The translations under genes and the position numbers were made by a program. Source: Mesorhizobium sp. 131-2-1 (lineage in GTDB: Bacteria; Pseudomonadota; Alphaproteobacteria; Rhizobiales; Rhizobiaceae). From it: a DNA stretch of 64,000 bases. Position 1 is the first letter of the stretch, and the number at the start of each line of letters is the position of its first letter. Positions 1 to 8,121 of this stretch are shown here, piece after piece. Under the pieces are notes generated by a model. That model was not told the DNA's origin and made no database searches. It saw only the letters and a program-made list of their open reading frames with translations. The DNA lies in NCBI RefSeq assembly GCF_016756535.1, contig NZ_AP023247.1:806001-870000 (forward strand), read 5' to 3'.

Positions 1-171
1 GTCGTCGGCGACCACAGCGTCATCCTGGCCGGCACCGGCGAACGCATCACGCTTTCCCACCATGCCGAGGACCGGGCGATCTTCGCGCGCGGCGCTGTAA
101 AAGCGGCGCTTTGGGCCCGTGCGAGGAAGCCAGGTCTCTACTCAATGCGGGACGTGCTCGGCCTGAGCTGA
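1..171 (+). CDS. dapB: 4-hydroxy-tetrahydrodipicolinate reductase, C-terminal end (partial)
   Basis: The gene enters from the left edge in frame 1 and stops with TGA at 169-171, so only the last 56 residues are present. They include the stretch [20 protein letters not shown], which fits the conserved C-terminal domain of DapB, the NAD(P)H-dependent reductase of the diaminopimelate/lysine pathway. The protein is cytoplasmic. It lies about 90 bp before gpmA on the same strand; dapB followed by gpmA is a gene order I recall from rhizobia. The N-terminal Rossmann domain lies outside the window, so the name rests on the tail and the neighbour. Confidence 0.8.
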   Translation, partial: VVGDHSVILAGTGERITLSHHAEDRAIFARGAVKAALWARARKPGLYSMRDVLGLS

Positions 172-200
172 GGCGGCCTCTCCAAATATTTTGTCCTTAC

Positions 201-246
201 GCAATTCCGGACGGAAAACCGCTGCCCACTTTTCCTGGAATTGCTC
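201..246. repeat. Dispersed palindromic repeat, family C, copy 1
   Basis: The arms GCAATTCCGGACGG and CCTGGAATTGC form an imperfect inverted repeat around a GC-rich centre. Related copies lie at 6535-6602 and 58961-59000. This copy ends 18 bp before the gpmA ATG, so it is probably in the gpmA leader. Confidence 0.7.
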
Positions 247-264
247 AAACTCGAAGGAGCAGAC

Positions 265-885
265 ATGTCGAGAACCCTCGTGCTCGTGCGCCACGGCCAG
301 AGCGAATGGAACCTGAAGAACCTGTTCACCGGCTGGCGCGACGTAGATCTGACCGAGCAGGGCCATGCCGAGGCCAAGGCCGCCGGCCAGAAGCTGAAGG
401 CGCGCGGGCTGAAATTCGACATCGCCTTCACCTCGGCGCTGATCCGGGCGCAGAAGACCTGCCAGCACATTCTCGACGCGGTCGGCCAGAGCGATCTCAA
501 GACCATCCGCGACCAGGCGCTGAACGAGCGCGATTACGGCGACCTCTCCGGCCTCAACAAGGACGACGCGCGCAAGAAATGGGGCGAGGAGCAGGTGCAT
601 ATCTGGCGCCGCTCCTACGACGTGTCGCCGCCCGGCGGCGAAAGCCTGAAGGACACCGGCGCGCGCGTCTGGCCCTATTACCTGCACGATCTGCAGCCGC
701 ATGTGCTGCGCGGCGAAACGGTACTGGTGGCGGCGCACGGCAATTCGCTGCGGGCGCTGATCATGGCGCTGGACGGCAAGTCGGGCGAGGAGATCGTCAA
801 GCTCGAGCTCGGCACCGGCGTGCCGGTGATCTACACGCTCAACGCCGATTCGACCGTGGCGTCGAAGGAAGTGCTGGAAGGCTGA
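265..885 (+). CDS. gpmA: 2,3-bisphosphoglycerate-dependent phosphoglycerate mutase
   Basis: This glycolytic enzyme interconverts 3- and 2-phosphoglycerate in the cytoplasm. The 206-residue protein opens with the histidine phosphatase motif RHGQSEWN; H10 is the expected phosphohistidine. [12 protein letters not shown] and the second catalytic histidine in [12 protein letters not shown] follow. It is shorter than the roughly 250 residues of enterobacterial GpmA, as is usual for alphaproteobacterial members. The start was set at ATG 265 because GAAGGAG sits just upstream; an in-frame TTG at 241 lies inside a palindromic repeat and is unlikely. The dapB neighbour supports the assignment. Confidence 0.93.
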   Translation: MSRTLVLVRHGQSEWNLKNLFTGWRDVDLTEQGHAEAKAAGQKLKARGLKFDIAFTSALIRAQKTCQHILDAVGQSDLKTIRDQALNERDYGDLSGLNKDDARKKWGEEQVHIWRRSYDVSPPGGESLKDTGARVWPYYLHDLQPHVLRGETVLVAAHGNSLRALIMALDGKSGEEIVKLELGTGVPVIYTLNADSTVASKEVLEG

Positions 886-897
886 TCGTCATTTGGT

Positions 898-929
898 CCC
901 CGCCGACCGGCCAATGAGGTCCGGCGGGG
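898..929 (+). terminator. Possible gpmA terminator hairpin
   Basis: An 8-bp perfect stem (CCCCGCCG / CGGCGGGG) with a 16-nt loop lies 13 bp after the gpmA stop. There is no clear T-tract, so termination is a guess. Confidence 0.35.
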
Positions 930-1004
930 GCTCTCGCACAAGCTGTAAGCCGGCAAGCGTAGACGCGGTCCTTCGGTTCGGGTCATGCTCTCGAAAAAAG
1001 CGCG

Positions 1005-1033
1005 TTGACACACATCGCTTGCCCGCTTACATG
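1005..1033 (+). promoter_or_regulatory. Promoter of tRNA-Leu
   Basis: A perfect -35 TTGACA at 1005-1010 is followed after 17 bp by TACATG at 1028-1033. The tRNA begins 12 bp downstream, a fitting distance for a sigma-70-type promoter. Confidence 0.65.
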
Positions 1034-1044
1034 AGCCCGCACCA

Positions 1045-1129
1045 GCCCAGATGGCGGAATTGGTAGACGCGCACGGTTCAGGTCCGTGTTCCGCAAGGAG
1101 TGGAGGTTCGAGTCCTCTTCTGGGCACCA
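1045..1129 (+). tRNA. tRNA-Leu (anticodon CAG)
   Basis: The 7-bp acceptor stem GCCCAGA/TCTGGGC closes the gene and an encoded ACCA follows. The D-arm contains TGGTAGACGC. The anticodon stem CACGG/CCGTG encloses the loop TTCAGGT with anticodon CAG. A long variable arm and GGTTCGAGTCC in the T-arm complete a class II tRNA, as expected for leucine. It reads CUG codons. It has its own promoter and a strong terminator, so it is probably monocistronic. Confidence 0.97.
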
Positions 1130-1170
1130 AATTCCCGTTTCGGACCGTCTGACGCGGTTCAGAGACATAA

Positions 1171-1203
1171 GAAAAAAGCCCGGTTCGTCCGGGCTTTTTT
1201 CTT
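1171..1203 (+). terminator. Rho-independent terminator of tRNA-Leu
   Basis: A GC-rich stem AGCCCGG/CCGGGCT around TTCGT is preceded by an A-tract and followed by TTTTTTCTT. This is a classic bidirectional-looking intrinsic terminator. Confidence 0.9.
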
Positions 1204-1260
1204 GGGCTGATATTTGCCTTGCACGATCCGACGGCCGGATCAGAGCCATAGCCGGCGGTC

Positions 1261-2328
1261 CTACACCTCGCCAAAGTGAGAACTGAACCAGTCCAGCACC
1301 AGCTGCGGGTTCTTGCCGAAGTAATTGTATCCTTCGAAGCGCTGGTCAGTCCCTTCGATCCAGAACAGTTTCTTGTCCTGAGAGGAAATGGTTTCGTAGA
1401 TTTCCTGCACGTTGGAGGGTTTGGTCAGGAAGTCGTTGCGAACCTGGGCCACGAGTGTCGGAACGGTCACCGCCCTGGCATATTCCATCGGCCAGACGTC
1501 AGCGAGGTGGAAGCCAGTCCGCTTGTGAAAGGCCGTGTCGAACCGCTCCAACCCATTTGCGATCTTCTGGTTCTCCACCGCTGTCTGGACAAACACGCTC
1601 GGCGACACCGGCTGCAAGGCGATCATCGCCTTGATGTGCTTGAATTCCTCGGGGTGCTTTTTCATGCCCACGATCGTGGCATTGGCTCCCAGGCAACGGC
1701 TGTACAGGGCCGTCTTCATGTCCCTGGTATCGGGCCGTGACTTCGCGTAACGCAGCGAGCCGATGACGTCCCGATATTCCAGCACGCCGTGGCCATTTAC
1801 GCCGCTACTGCCCATGCCGCTGCGGCCATGGTTGCGCATGTCGTAGGTGATGATGTTGTAGCCGGCATCGTGCAGGAGCTTGTATTCCGGCAGGAAGTTC
1901 ACCTCGAAGCCGCCAAAGTTGGTCCAGGGCTCCAAATGCCCCGGATAACCGTAGCGGTTGCAGGGCATGGGGTGATTGAAGATGAGCAACCTGTCCGAAG
2001 CGGCGGGAATGAACCAGCCTTCGATCGTCACCCCGTCCATCGCCGGGAAGAAAATCTCTTCATAGTCCATGCCATATTCATGCGGCCACCGCAGAATGGG
2101 CGTGCGGGTCGAATGGGCCATCAGATCGGCCATGCCGTTTATGAAGTCTTCGGAATTTGCATCGGTCATGATTGCACCATTTGTCGTTTGGTTGTCGGCA
2201 GCCTGCACAGCTGCAGAGGTCGCGGCGATGATGGGGAGAGTGGCGAGTGCGGCGCCGGCTTTCAAAACTTGACGCCGGCTGCTCGATGGGGCGTCGTCCT
2301 GAACGGCAATGTCACGTTGGGTGCCCAT
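1261..2328 (-). CDS. Tat-exported alpha/beta hydrolase with a cysteine nucleophile elbow
   Basis: The 355-residue protein starts with a twin-arginine type leader (SSSRRQVLK, then a hydrophobic stretch to about residue 43), so it is probably exported folded. The body is an alpha/beta hydrolase. The oxyanion-side HP motif is near 119-120. The nucleophile elbow reads S210-R-C212-L-G214, which suggests Cys rather than Ser as nucleophile, as in dienelactone hydrolases. The substrate is unknown. An internal ATG at residue 54 starts where many cytoplasmic relatives seem to begin. The outer start was kept because AAGGAG precedes it. It is the last gene of a minus-strand group with a DUF1330 protein, an SDR and a LysR regulator. 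Confidence 0.8.
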   Translation of the reverse strand: MGTQRDIAVQDDAPSSSRRQVLKAGAALATLPIIAATSAAVQAADNQTTNGAIMTDANSEDFINGMADLMAHSTRTPILRWPHEYGMDYEEIFFPAMDGVTIEGWFIPAASDRLLIFNHPMPCNRYGYPGHLEPWTNFGGFEVNFLPEYKLLHDAGYNIITYDMRNHGRSGMGSSGVNGHGVLEYRDVIGSLRYAKSRPDTRDMKTALYSRCLGANATIVGMKKHPEEFKHIKAMIALQPVSPSVFVQTAVENQKIANGLERFDTAFHKRTGFHLADVWPMEYARAVTVPTLVAQVRNDFLTKPSNVQEIYETISSQDKKLFWIEGTDQRFEGYNYFGKNPQLVLDWFSSHFGEV

Positions 2329-2416
2329 GTCAGGCTCCTTGGTTCTTGAGAAGGGATGTGTCGGCTACATATGAGGAGCAGGGCGTGCTCGCGGCCGCGC
2401 CCGCTTCCCGCACCGG

Positions 2417-2800
2417 TTACTGCTTCGGAGGAACAAAGCCTTCGGTGATGACGACCGAGCCTTCGGTCGATGCAACGCGGAACTTCCTGGCAGCGGTGTA
2501 TTCCGGCGAGTTGTAGAAGCGCTGCGCAGCCGCCACGCTCGGGAATTCGGCGATGGCCATGACCTTTTTCGGCTCGCCTTCCACAGCGGTGGCGTTGAGG
2601 TTGAAGACGATGATCTTGCCGCCGAATTTCGGAGCCAGCGGACCTGCCTCCTCCATGTACTTGTTGTAGCCGGCCTGATCCTTGATCGTGTAGTTCGCGA
2701 TCATGTAGCCGTGCGGCTGCGTGTCCTGCGCGTGGCCGGTTGCGGCAAGGGCGATGGTGACGGCGGCGGCCGCCGCCGCGCCGATAACGAGCTTCTTCAT
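2417..2800 (-). CDS. Secreted DUF1330-domain protein
   Basis: The 127-residue product has a clear Sec signal peptide (MKKLVIGAAAAAAV, cleavage probably after GHAQ near residue 25). A single DUF1330 domain follows, with the dimeric alpha/beta-barrel pattern GYMIANYTIKDQAGYNKY and FPSVAAAQRFYNSPEY. DUF1330 proteins resemble ABM/EthD-like ferredoxin folds; their reaction is unknown. Most family members I know of lack a signal peptide, so a periplasmic form is slightly unusual. It lies between the hydrolase and SDR genes on the same strand with short gaps, so co-transcription is likely. Confidence 0.8.
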   Translation of the reverse strand: MKKLVIGAAAAAAVTIALAATGHAQDTQPHGYMIANYTIKDQAGYNKYMEEAGPLAPKFGGKIIVFNLNATAVEGEPKKVMAIAEFPSVAAAQRFYNSPEYTAARKFRVASTEGSVVITEGFVPPKQ

Positions 2801-2833
2801 TGTATGAGTTCCTTTGATTTCGAGTTGGGATGA

Positions 2834-3670
2834 TCAGAACGAGCCGTCAGTCGATCGGGACAGGTCCTCGTAGGCGCTGAGCTCTTCCAGGCGTGCTTCG
2901 AGGACGGGCTTGAATGCCGCCAGGGCGTCGCTGCCGGCCAGGAACTGCCTCGGCGGATTCTCCATCGCGGCGAGCTTCACAAAGACGTCGCCGAGCCTGG
3001 CCGGATCACCCTGCTGCTTGCCGTCATAGCCCGACCACATGTCTTCGGGGCTGCCTTCGGCGGCGTAGTCCTCGATAGCGCTGGCGCCATACTTGGCGTT
3101 CTGCGCATCGAGGAGGTCAGTCCGGAAGAAGCCCGGTTCCACCACCACGACCCTGATGCCGAACTGTTCGACCTCCTCGGCCACCGAAATCGAAAGGCCT
3201 TCGACGGCGAACTTGGCGGCGCTGTAGGCCCCGCAATGCTTGAAGCCCATTATTCCGGCCAGCGAACTGATGTTGATGATCCGGCCCGACCGCTGCTTGC
3301 GCATGACCGGGAGGACGGCACGCTTGACGTGGATCACGCCGTAGAGATTGGTCGAGATCAGCCCCTCGATCTGCGCGGTGCTCAGCTCCTCGAAATTGCC
3401 GAGCAGGCTGTAGCCGGCGTTGTTGACCAGAACGTCGATGCGGCCGAAGGTTTTGATCGTCTCGTCGACCGCCGCCTTCGCCTGGGCCTCATTGGCGACG
3501 TCCAGTCGAACCAAGGCAAGCCTATCGCCTGCGATATCGCTCAGGGCGCTGCGGACCTTGTCGAGATTGCGGCCTGTCGCGATCACCCGATCGCCTGCCC
3601 TCAAGGCCGCCCTGGCAGTGGCGGCGCCGATGCCGCTACCGGCACCCGTAATGAACCAGACCTTGCTCAT
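2834..3670 (-). CDS. Short-chain dehydrogenase/reductase (SDR) family oxidoreductase
   Basis: This is a classical SDR of 278 residues. The cofactor motif TGAGSGIG is at residues 8-15, NNAG near 83-86, the catalytic Ser near 136 and YSAAK at about 149-153. The basic residues after the first beta strand (RN) hint at NADP(H) preference, but this is not certain. The substrate is unknown. The ATG at 3670 was chosen over a TTG six bases upstream because AGGAG is correctly spaced from it. It is divergent from nothing and reads with the LysR gene upstream, which may control it. Confidence 0.88.
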   Translation of the reverse strand: MSKVWFITGAGSGIGAATARAALRAGDRVIATGRNLDKVRSALSDIAGDRLALVRLDVANEAQAKAAVDETIKTFGRIDVLVNNAGYSLLGNFEELSTAQIEGLISTNLYGVIHVKRAVLPVMRKQRSGRIINISSLAGIMGFKHCGAYSAAKFAVEGLSISVAEEVEQFGIRVVVVEPGFFRTDLLDAQNAKYGASAIEDYAAEGSPEDMWSGYDGKQQGDPARLGDVFVKLAAMENPPRQFLAGSDALAAFKPVLEARLEELSAYEDLSRSTDGSF

Positions 3671-3752
3671 GTCCAACTCCTGTTTTCGATGAACAGTGAG
3701 GTAGACCTTCTCGCTCTATCTGATTAGCCGGTATAATCTGCATGTAGTTAGA

Positions 3753-3774
3753 AGGCGCATTTATGAATGCGCCT
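3753..3774 (-). terminator. Hairpin after the LysR gene
   Basis: A 9-bp perfect stem (AGGCGCATT / AATGCGCCT) with a TATG loop lies 12 bp past the LysR stop on the minus strand. There is only a weak T-rich tail. It probably separates the regulator from the SDR transcript. Confidence 0.5.
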
Positions 3775-3786
3775 CCTCGGTTGCCA

Positions 3787-4680
3787 TCAGCCTTTGTAGC
3801 GGAGCGCTTCGAGCAGGAGGGCGAAGGCCGGCGTGTGCTGTCGCCGGCTTGGATAATAAAGATGATAGCCAGGGAATGGCGGGCACCAATCTTCCAGCAC
3901 GCGGATCAGACGTCCGTCGGCAACGTGCGGAGCAACCTGACTTTCGAAGGTGTAAACCAGCCCCAGTCCACCAAGCGCGGCGTTTACCAGCATCTCGTTG
4001 TCGTTGATGACGATCGGTCCGCTGACCCGGACGTCAAGCTCGACGCCGTCTCGCTCGAACTCCCACGCATAGAGCCCGCCTCCGGTACTTTGTCGGTAAC
4101 TTATGCATTTGTGGTTGCTCAAATCGCGCGGTGTTTGCGGGACCGCCCTGTCGGCGAAGTAGGATGGCGAGCCGACCACGGCCATACGGATATCAGGGCT
4201 CACCCGAACCGCCACCATGTCCTTCTCGACTTGCTCGCCGACGCGGATGCCGGCGTCGAACCGGCCGGCGACGATGTCGGTCAGGCCTTCATCGACATTG
4301 ATCTCGACAACGATGTCCGGATAGTCCGGCAGGAGCTTTGTCAGGACAGGCCAGAGCACAGTTCTTGCGGCATGGCGGAAGGTCGTGATTCGGACAGTGC
4401 CCGCGGGCTTGTCGTGAAGCGCGGTGAGCGCGGCCAGCTCACTGTCGATATGATCGAATGCCGGACGCAGGCTGTGCAGCAGCCTTTCTCCCGCGTCGGT
4501 CAGCGACAGGCTGCGCGTCGTTCGTGAGATCAATCTTATCTTGAGCCGTTCCTCGAGCATGCGGACCGCGTAGCTGAGCGCCGACTGGGAGAGGCCGAGC
4601 TTCGCGGCCGCCCGTGTAAAGCTGCCCTCTTCGGCAACCGCGATGAACACGGCCAGCTCGCTGAAGTCGCCTTTTCTCAT
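3787..4680 (-). CDS. LysR-family transcriptional regulator
   Basis: The 297-residue protein has an N-terminal winged HTH (residues 1-60, with SFTRAAAKLGLSQSALSYAVRMLE as recognition region). A periplasmic-binding-protein-like effector domain follows from about 90. It matches the subgroup of LysR proteins that commonly sit beside SDR or aldo/keto reductase genes. It is transcribed towards the SDR/DUF1330/hydrolase genes and away from the flavoprotein gene at 4866. Either the downstream group or the divergent gene could be its target. The ligand is unknown. Confidence 0.9.
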   Translation of the reverse strand: MRKGDFSELAVFIAVAEEGSFTRAAAKLGLSQSALSYAVRMLEERLKIRLISRTTRSLSLTDAGERLLHSLRPAFDHIDSELAALTALHDKPAGTVRITTFRHAARTVLWPVLTKLLPDYPDIVVEINVDEGLTDIVAGRFDAGIRVGEQVEKDMVAVRVSPDIRMAVVGSPSYFADRAVPQTPRDLSNHKCISYRQSTGGGLYAWEFERDGVELDVRVSGPIVINDNEMLVNAALGGLGLVYTFESQVAPHVADGRLIRVLEDWCPPFPGYHLYYPSRRQHTPAFALLLEALRYKG

Positions 4681-4865
4681 CTATCAACCTCAATTCTAAA
4701 TCTGCGCGGATTATAGAGGGTCTTCAGCATGATCGCCTCGGCTATTTTCCAACCCCAGTTGCACAGAGGCGAGGCGCGCAACACCACCGTCACCCAACCT
4801 CCCCATCCGGCCAGTCCCCCAACAAACCCCTTCAAACTCGTCGACCGGGGCGCTACGGTCGCGCC

Positions 4866-6557
4866 ATGGCCCCGTCCGTTAGCCCGATCATCGTCGCCCG
4901 CCGTGACCAGATGTTTCCCATCCTGGCCGAGGCTGACATCGAGCGCATGCGGCGGTTCGGCGAGGCCAGCTTCTATGCCGCCGGCGAACAGATCGTCACG
5001 GCCGGCGACGTGTCGCCCGGCCTGATCGTCATCCTGTCCGGCAAGGTCGACATCACGCAGGCCGGCGGGCTCAGCCCGCGCGAGGCGATTATATCCTACG
5101 GCCCGGGCAACTTCATCGGCGAGCTGGCGCAGCTTTCGAGCCGCCCGTCGCTGATCAATGCGGCGGCGGCCGAGCCGGTCGAGGCCTTCGTCATCCCCTC
5201 GCAACGGCTGCGCGACCTGATGGTGCAGGAGGCAAATCTCGGCGAGCGGATCATGCGCGCGCTGATCCTGCGCCGTGTCGGCCTGCTGGAGAGCGGCATC
5301 AGCGGGCCGATCATCATCGGCCCGCCCGGCAATGGCGATGTGCTTCGGCTGCAGGGCTTTCTCACCCGCAGCGGCCTGCCGCACCGGGCGCTCGATTCCG
5401 ACACCGACCCTTGCGCCAAGACGCTGATCGAGCGTTTTCACGTCGACCCGCATCATTTGCCGATCGTGCTTTGTCCGAACGGCAAGCTGCTGCACAATCC
5501 GGGCGAGAACGAGCTCGCCCGCTGCGTCGGCCTGCTGCGGCCGGTCGATGCCGGAAAGATCTACGACGTGGCGATCGTCGGCGCCGGACCGGCGGGACTG
5601 GCCGCCGCCGTCTATGCGGCCTCCGAAGGGCTGTCGACGATCGTGCTCGACTGCCGCGCCTTTGGCGGGCAGGCTGGCGCCTCCGCGCGCATCGAGAACT
5701 ATCTCGGTTTCCCGACCGGCATCACCGGCATGGCGCTGATGGCGCGCGCCTACAACCAGGCGCAGAAATTCGGTGTCGAGATGGTCATCCCCGACGAGGC
5801 CAAGCTGCTCAGCGCCGCCGATGACGGTGCCCGCTACAGGCTCGATGTCGGCGACGGCGAGACGGTGCGCACGCGCACGGTGGTGATCGCGAGCGGCGCG
5901 CGCTACCGCCGCCTCGACATCGCCAATCTGGCGCAGTTCGAGGGCACGTCCGTGCATTATTGGGCGTCGCCGATCGAGGCCCGGCTTTGCCGGGATCAGG
6001 AGGTGGCGCTGGTCGGCGCCGGCAATTCGGCTGGCCAGGCGGCGGTCTTCCTGGCCAGCCAGGTGCGTAAGGTGACGCTGCTGGCGCGCCGGGGCAGTCT
6101 CAACGAGACCATGTCGCGCTATCTGGTCGAGCGCATCGAGGCGCAGCCGAACATCGAGGTGCTGACCGGGACCGAGATCGCGGCGCTGGAAGGCCACGAG
6201 GGCAACCTTGAGCAAGTGCGCTGGCGCAACCGCGCGACCGGCGCGGAGACCACGCGGCCGATCCGCCATCTCTTCCTGTTCATCGGCGCCGACCCGAATA
6301 CGGACTGGCTGGCGAAATGCAACGTGGCGCTGGACGCCAAGGGTTTTGTCCGGACCGGAGCGGAGGTGGCACAGGGACATGGCCAGATGGAAACGAGCCG
6401 CAGCGGCGTGTTTGCCATCGGCGACGTTCGCTGCGGCTCGATCAAGCGCGTCGCGGCAGCCGTCGGCGAAGGCGCCCAGGTGGTGGCGGCGCTGCATGCC
6501 TATCTTGCGCGAGACAGCGGCAACGGCGCTGAAAGCAACTCCAGGAAAACCGGGTAG
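4866..6557 (+). CDS. Cyclic nucleotide-binding domain / thioredoxin reductase-like flavoprotein
   Basis: This is a three-part protein of 563 residues. A cNMP-binding domain occupies about 10-135, with a phosphate-cassette-like FIGELAQLSSRPS at 83-95. A small thioredoxin-like region lies at about 148-222. A thioredoxin reductase-like FAD/NAD(P) module follows from about 233 (GAGPAGLAAA at 239-248, second GAGNSAG dinucleotide motif near 385). The redox-active CXXC of true thioredoxin reductases is absent; the equivalent segment reads SPIEARLC. It is therefore unlikely to reduce thioredoxin directly. Activity might be gated by cAMP or cGMP. The last codons are supplied by a family C repeat. A UBP zinc-finger gene follows 82 bp downstream. 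Confidence 0.85.
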   Translation: MAPSVSPIIVARRDQMFPILAEADIERMRRFGEASFYAAGEQIVTAGDVSPGLIVILSGKVDITQAGGLSPREAIISYGPGNFIGELAQLSSRPSLINAAAAEPVEAFVIPSQRLRDLMVQEANLGERIMRALILRRVGLLESGISGPIIIGPPGNGDVLRLQGFLTRSGLPHRALDSDTDPCAKTLIERFHVDPHHLPIVLCPNGKLLHNPGENELARCVGLLRPVDAGKIYDVAIVGAGPAGLAAAVYAASEGLSTIVLDCRAFGGQAGASARIENYLGFPTGITGMALMARAYNQAQKFGVEMVIPDEAKLLSAADDGARYRLDVGDGETVRTRTVVIASGARYRRLDIANLAQFEGTSVHYWASPIEARLCRDQEVALVGAGNSAGQAAVFLASQVRKVTLLARRGSLNETMSRYLVERIEAQPNIEVLTGTEIAALEGHEGNLEQVRWRNRATGAETTRPIRHLFLFIGADPNTDWLAKCNVALDAKGFVRTGAEVAQGHGQMETSRSGVFAIGDVRCGSIKRVAAAVGEGAQVVAALHAYLARDSGNGAESNSRKTG

Positions 6558-6602
6558 CGGTTAGGCTCGGCGCCTTCGCCGTAGCCTTCCGTCCGGAATT
6601 GC
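6535..6602. repeat. Dispersed palindromic repeat, family C, copy 2
   Basis: This is an inverted copy of the 201-246 repeat with an extra centre: CTCCAGGAAAACC on the left and TTCCGTCCGGAATTGC on the right. Its left half encodes the last residues and stop of the upstream flavoprotein gene. Confidence 0.65.
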
Positions 6603-6639
6603 GCACGAACAAATAGCCCGAACCAGCCAGGAGACCGCG

Positions 6640-6945
6640 ATGGATGAATGCAGGCATACGAGCGACATCAAGGACGTGACGCCGAGCGCGCTCGGCTGCG
6701 AGGAGTGCCTGAAGAGCGGATCCTGGTGGGTGCATCTCAGGCTCTGCCGCACCTGCGGCCATGTCGGCTGCTGCGACGACTCGCCCAACCGCCACGCCAC
6801 CAAGCATTTCCATGCCACCAGCCATCCGGTCATCGAGGGCTACGATCCGCCGGAAGGCTGGGCCTGGTGCTATGTCGACGAGGTGTTCATCGACCTCGGC
6901 GAGCGCACGACACCGCAGAACGGCCCGATCCCAAAGTTTGTTTGA
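6640..6945 (+). CDS. UBP-type zinc finger protein
   Basis: The 101-residue protein carries the Cys/His ladder of a ZnF-UBP domain (CRHTSDI, CEEC, CRTCGHVGCCD, HATKHFHATSHP). In eukaryotes this fold binds the free C-terminus of ubiquitin. Bacteria of this kind have no ubiquitin, so here it may bind another peptide tail or serve as a small zinc module. A weak RBS (AGGAGACCGCG) precedes the ATG. Its position directly after the cNMP/thioredoxin-reductase-like gene is an association I recall from other genomes and suggests a shared function. Confidence 0.88.
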   Translation: MDECRHTSDIKDVTPSALGCEECLKSGSWWVHLRLCRTCGHVGCCDDSPNRHATKHFHATSHPVIEGYDPPEGWAWCYVDEVFIDLGERTTPQNGPIPKFV

Positions 6946-6975
6946 GGCTGAACCGCAGGCAGGCCGCCGAGCGGC

Positions 6976-7155
6976 CTACTTCACCGAACTGGTGACGGTG
7001 CGGTCGATGGCGTCGGGAACGGATTTGCGCTCGTTGCCGGCGAGTGCCGCGATGATCAGCAGGCTGGCGACGACCGGAACAAACAGCAAGGCGACGCGCG
7101 CCTGGACATAAAAGATCGCGCGCCATTCGCTGCGCTTTTCGGGGCTGTCGCTCAT
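6976..7155 (-). CDS. Small single-span membrane protein (59 aa)
   Basis: This short ORF begins MSDSPEKRSEWRAIF, has one hydrophobic helix (about residues 19-40, ARVALLFVPVVASLLIIAAL) and ends with a polar tail. GGGAGG lies about 20 bp before the ATG and the codon use looks typical of the region. I do not recognise a family. It lies convergent to the zinc-finger gene, and a 7-bp hairpin (AGGCCGC/GCGGCCT at 6961-6977) sits at the junction. It could be an inner-membrane small protein or spurious. Confidence 0.5.
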   Translation of the reverse strand: MSDSPEKRSEWRAIFYVQARVALLFVPVVASLLIIAALAGNERKSVPDAIDRTVTSSVK

Positions 7156-7263
7156 CGTGCTCTCTCTGTCCTGCCTCCCGAGGCGGACATAGAAGCGAAC
7201 CGTTAAGCAACCCCTTCCGATTCGGTTAACGCGCGGATTTCAATCTGCCCGCAAGGCTGGGGA

Positions 7264-8067
7264 TCAGCTCGCAGGCAAGGCAAACAGCCTGCCGCCGGCC
7301 GGCACGACATCGTCGATGCCGGCGAGCCGCAGGCAGTGCCAAGCCATGGCGTGGTTCGAGGAAGTGACGGGAATGCCGATGCGCTGCTCCAGTACGGCCA
7401 CCGCTTCGGCGACGCGCAGGCTGGTGCAGGAGATGAAGATCGCGTCCACGCCCGGCACGGCGGCCATGCGCTCGGCGGCCGCCTCGATCGAGGCCAGCGA
7501 GATGCGGGCGGCTTCGCGGTCGTCGCGGCGGTCGAAGGTGGCGACGGCTGCGATGTCGAGGCCGCGGCCGGTGAAATAGGCGACCAGGCCGCGGTTGATC
7601 TCGGGCGCGTAGGGCGTCAGCAGGCCGATGCCCCTGGCGCCGAGCGCCTTGAAAGCGGCGAGCGCGCCGGTGACCGGGGTGGTGCAGGCGACACCCGGCC
7701 GCGCCTTGTGGATCTCGGCGAACACCGCCTCCTCGCCGAGCGTCATCGTCGCCGAGGTGCAGCCGAAGCCGACGACGTCGAGCGGGATGCTGGGCAGGAT
7801 CAGGTCGACCGTCGGCGCGATGCGCGGGCCGATGGCGCGCAGCGTTTCCGGCGTGATGTCGTTGTCGTTGAAGAGGCGGGCCTCGTAGAAGGCGACGCCA
7901 GGAATGCGCACCAGCGCGCGGAACTCGTGCTCCAGCGTCTGGTCGGTGGCGAGGATCGCAAGCCCGATCGCCGCGCGCGAGGCGAGGCCGCCGTCGATCT
8001 CCGAGGGCAGCACGCCGAGATCGACCGGCCCCGAGACGGGGAGACTGGAGGCAAGGTTGGCGGACAT
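7264..8067 (-). CDS. Aspartate/glutamate racemase superfamily protein (maleate isomerase-like)
   Basis: The 267-residue protein has the paired catalytic cysteines typical of the Asp/Glu racemase superfamily, in GFGCTSATM and ISCTSLRV, each followed by T-S. The layout resembles maleate cis-trans isomerases and arylmalonate decarboxylase relatives more than MurI. The substrate cannot be read from sequence. It sits 54 bp downstream of a D-amino-acid dehydrogenase gene on the same strand, so an amino-acid racemase role followed by oxidation of the D-isomer is plausible. Confidence 0.8.
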   Translation of the reverse strand: MSANLASSLPVSGPVDLGVLPSEIDGGLASRAAIGLAILATDQTLEHEFRALVRIPGVAFYEARLFNDNDITPETLRAIGPRIAPTVDLILPSIPLDVVGFGCTSATMTLGEEAVFAEIHKARPGVACTTPVTGALAAFKALGARGIGLLTPYAPEINRGLVAYFTGRGLDIAAVATFDRRDDREAARISLASIEAAAERMAAVPGVDAIFISCTSLRVAEAVAVLEQRIGIPVTSSNHAMAWHCLRLAGIDDVVPAGGRLFALPAS

Positions 8068-8121
8068 GGCGTTCCCTTTCTTGTCCGGGCGGGGACCGGC
8101 CCCGCTTTCGGGATCATGCTC

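Noticed and set aside
831..1274. ORFs overlapping the tRNA-Leu gene
   Set aside because: They cover the tRNA and its terminator and have no protein features.
4677..6497. A 606-codon open frame on the minus strand
   Set aside because: It lies fully antisense to the cNMP/thioredoxin reductase-like gene, has an Arg/Ala-rich low-information product and no recognisable domain. High GC makes such open antisense frames common.
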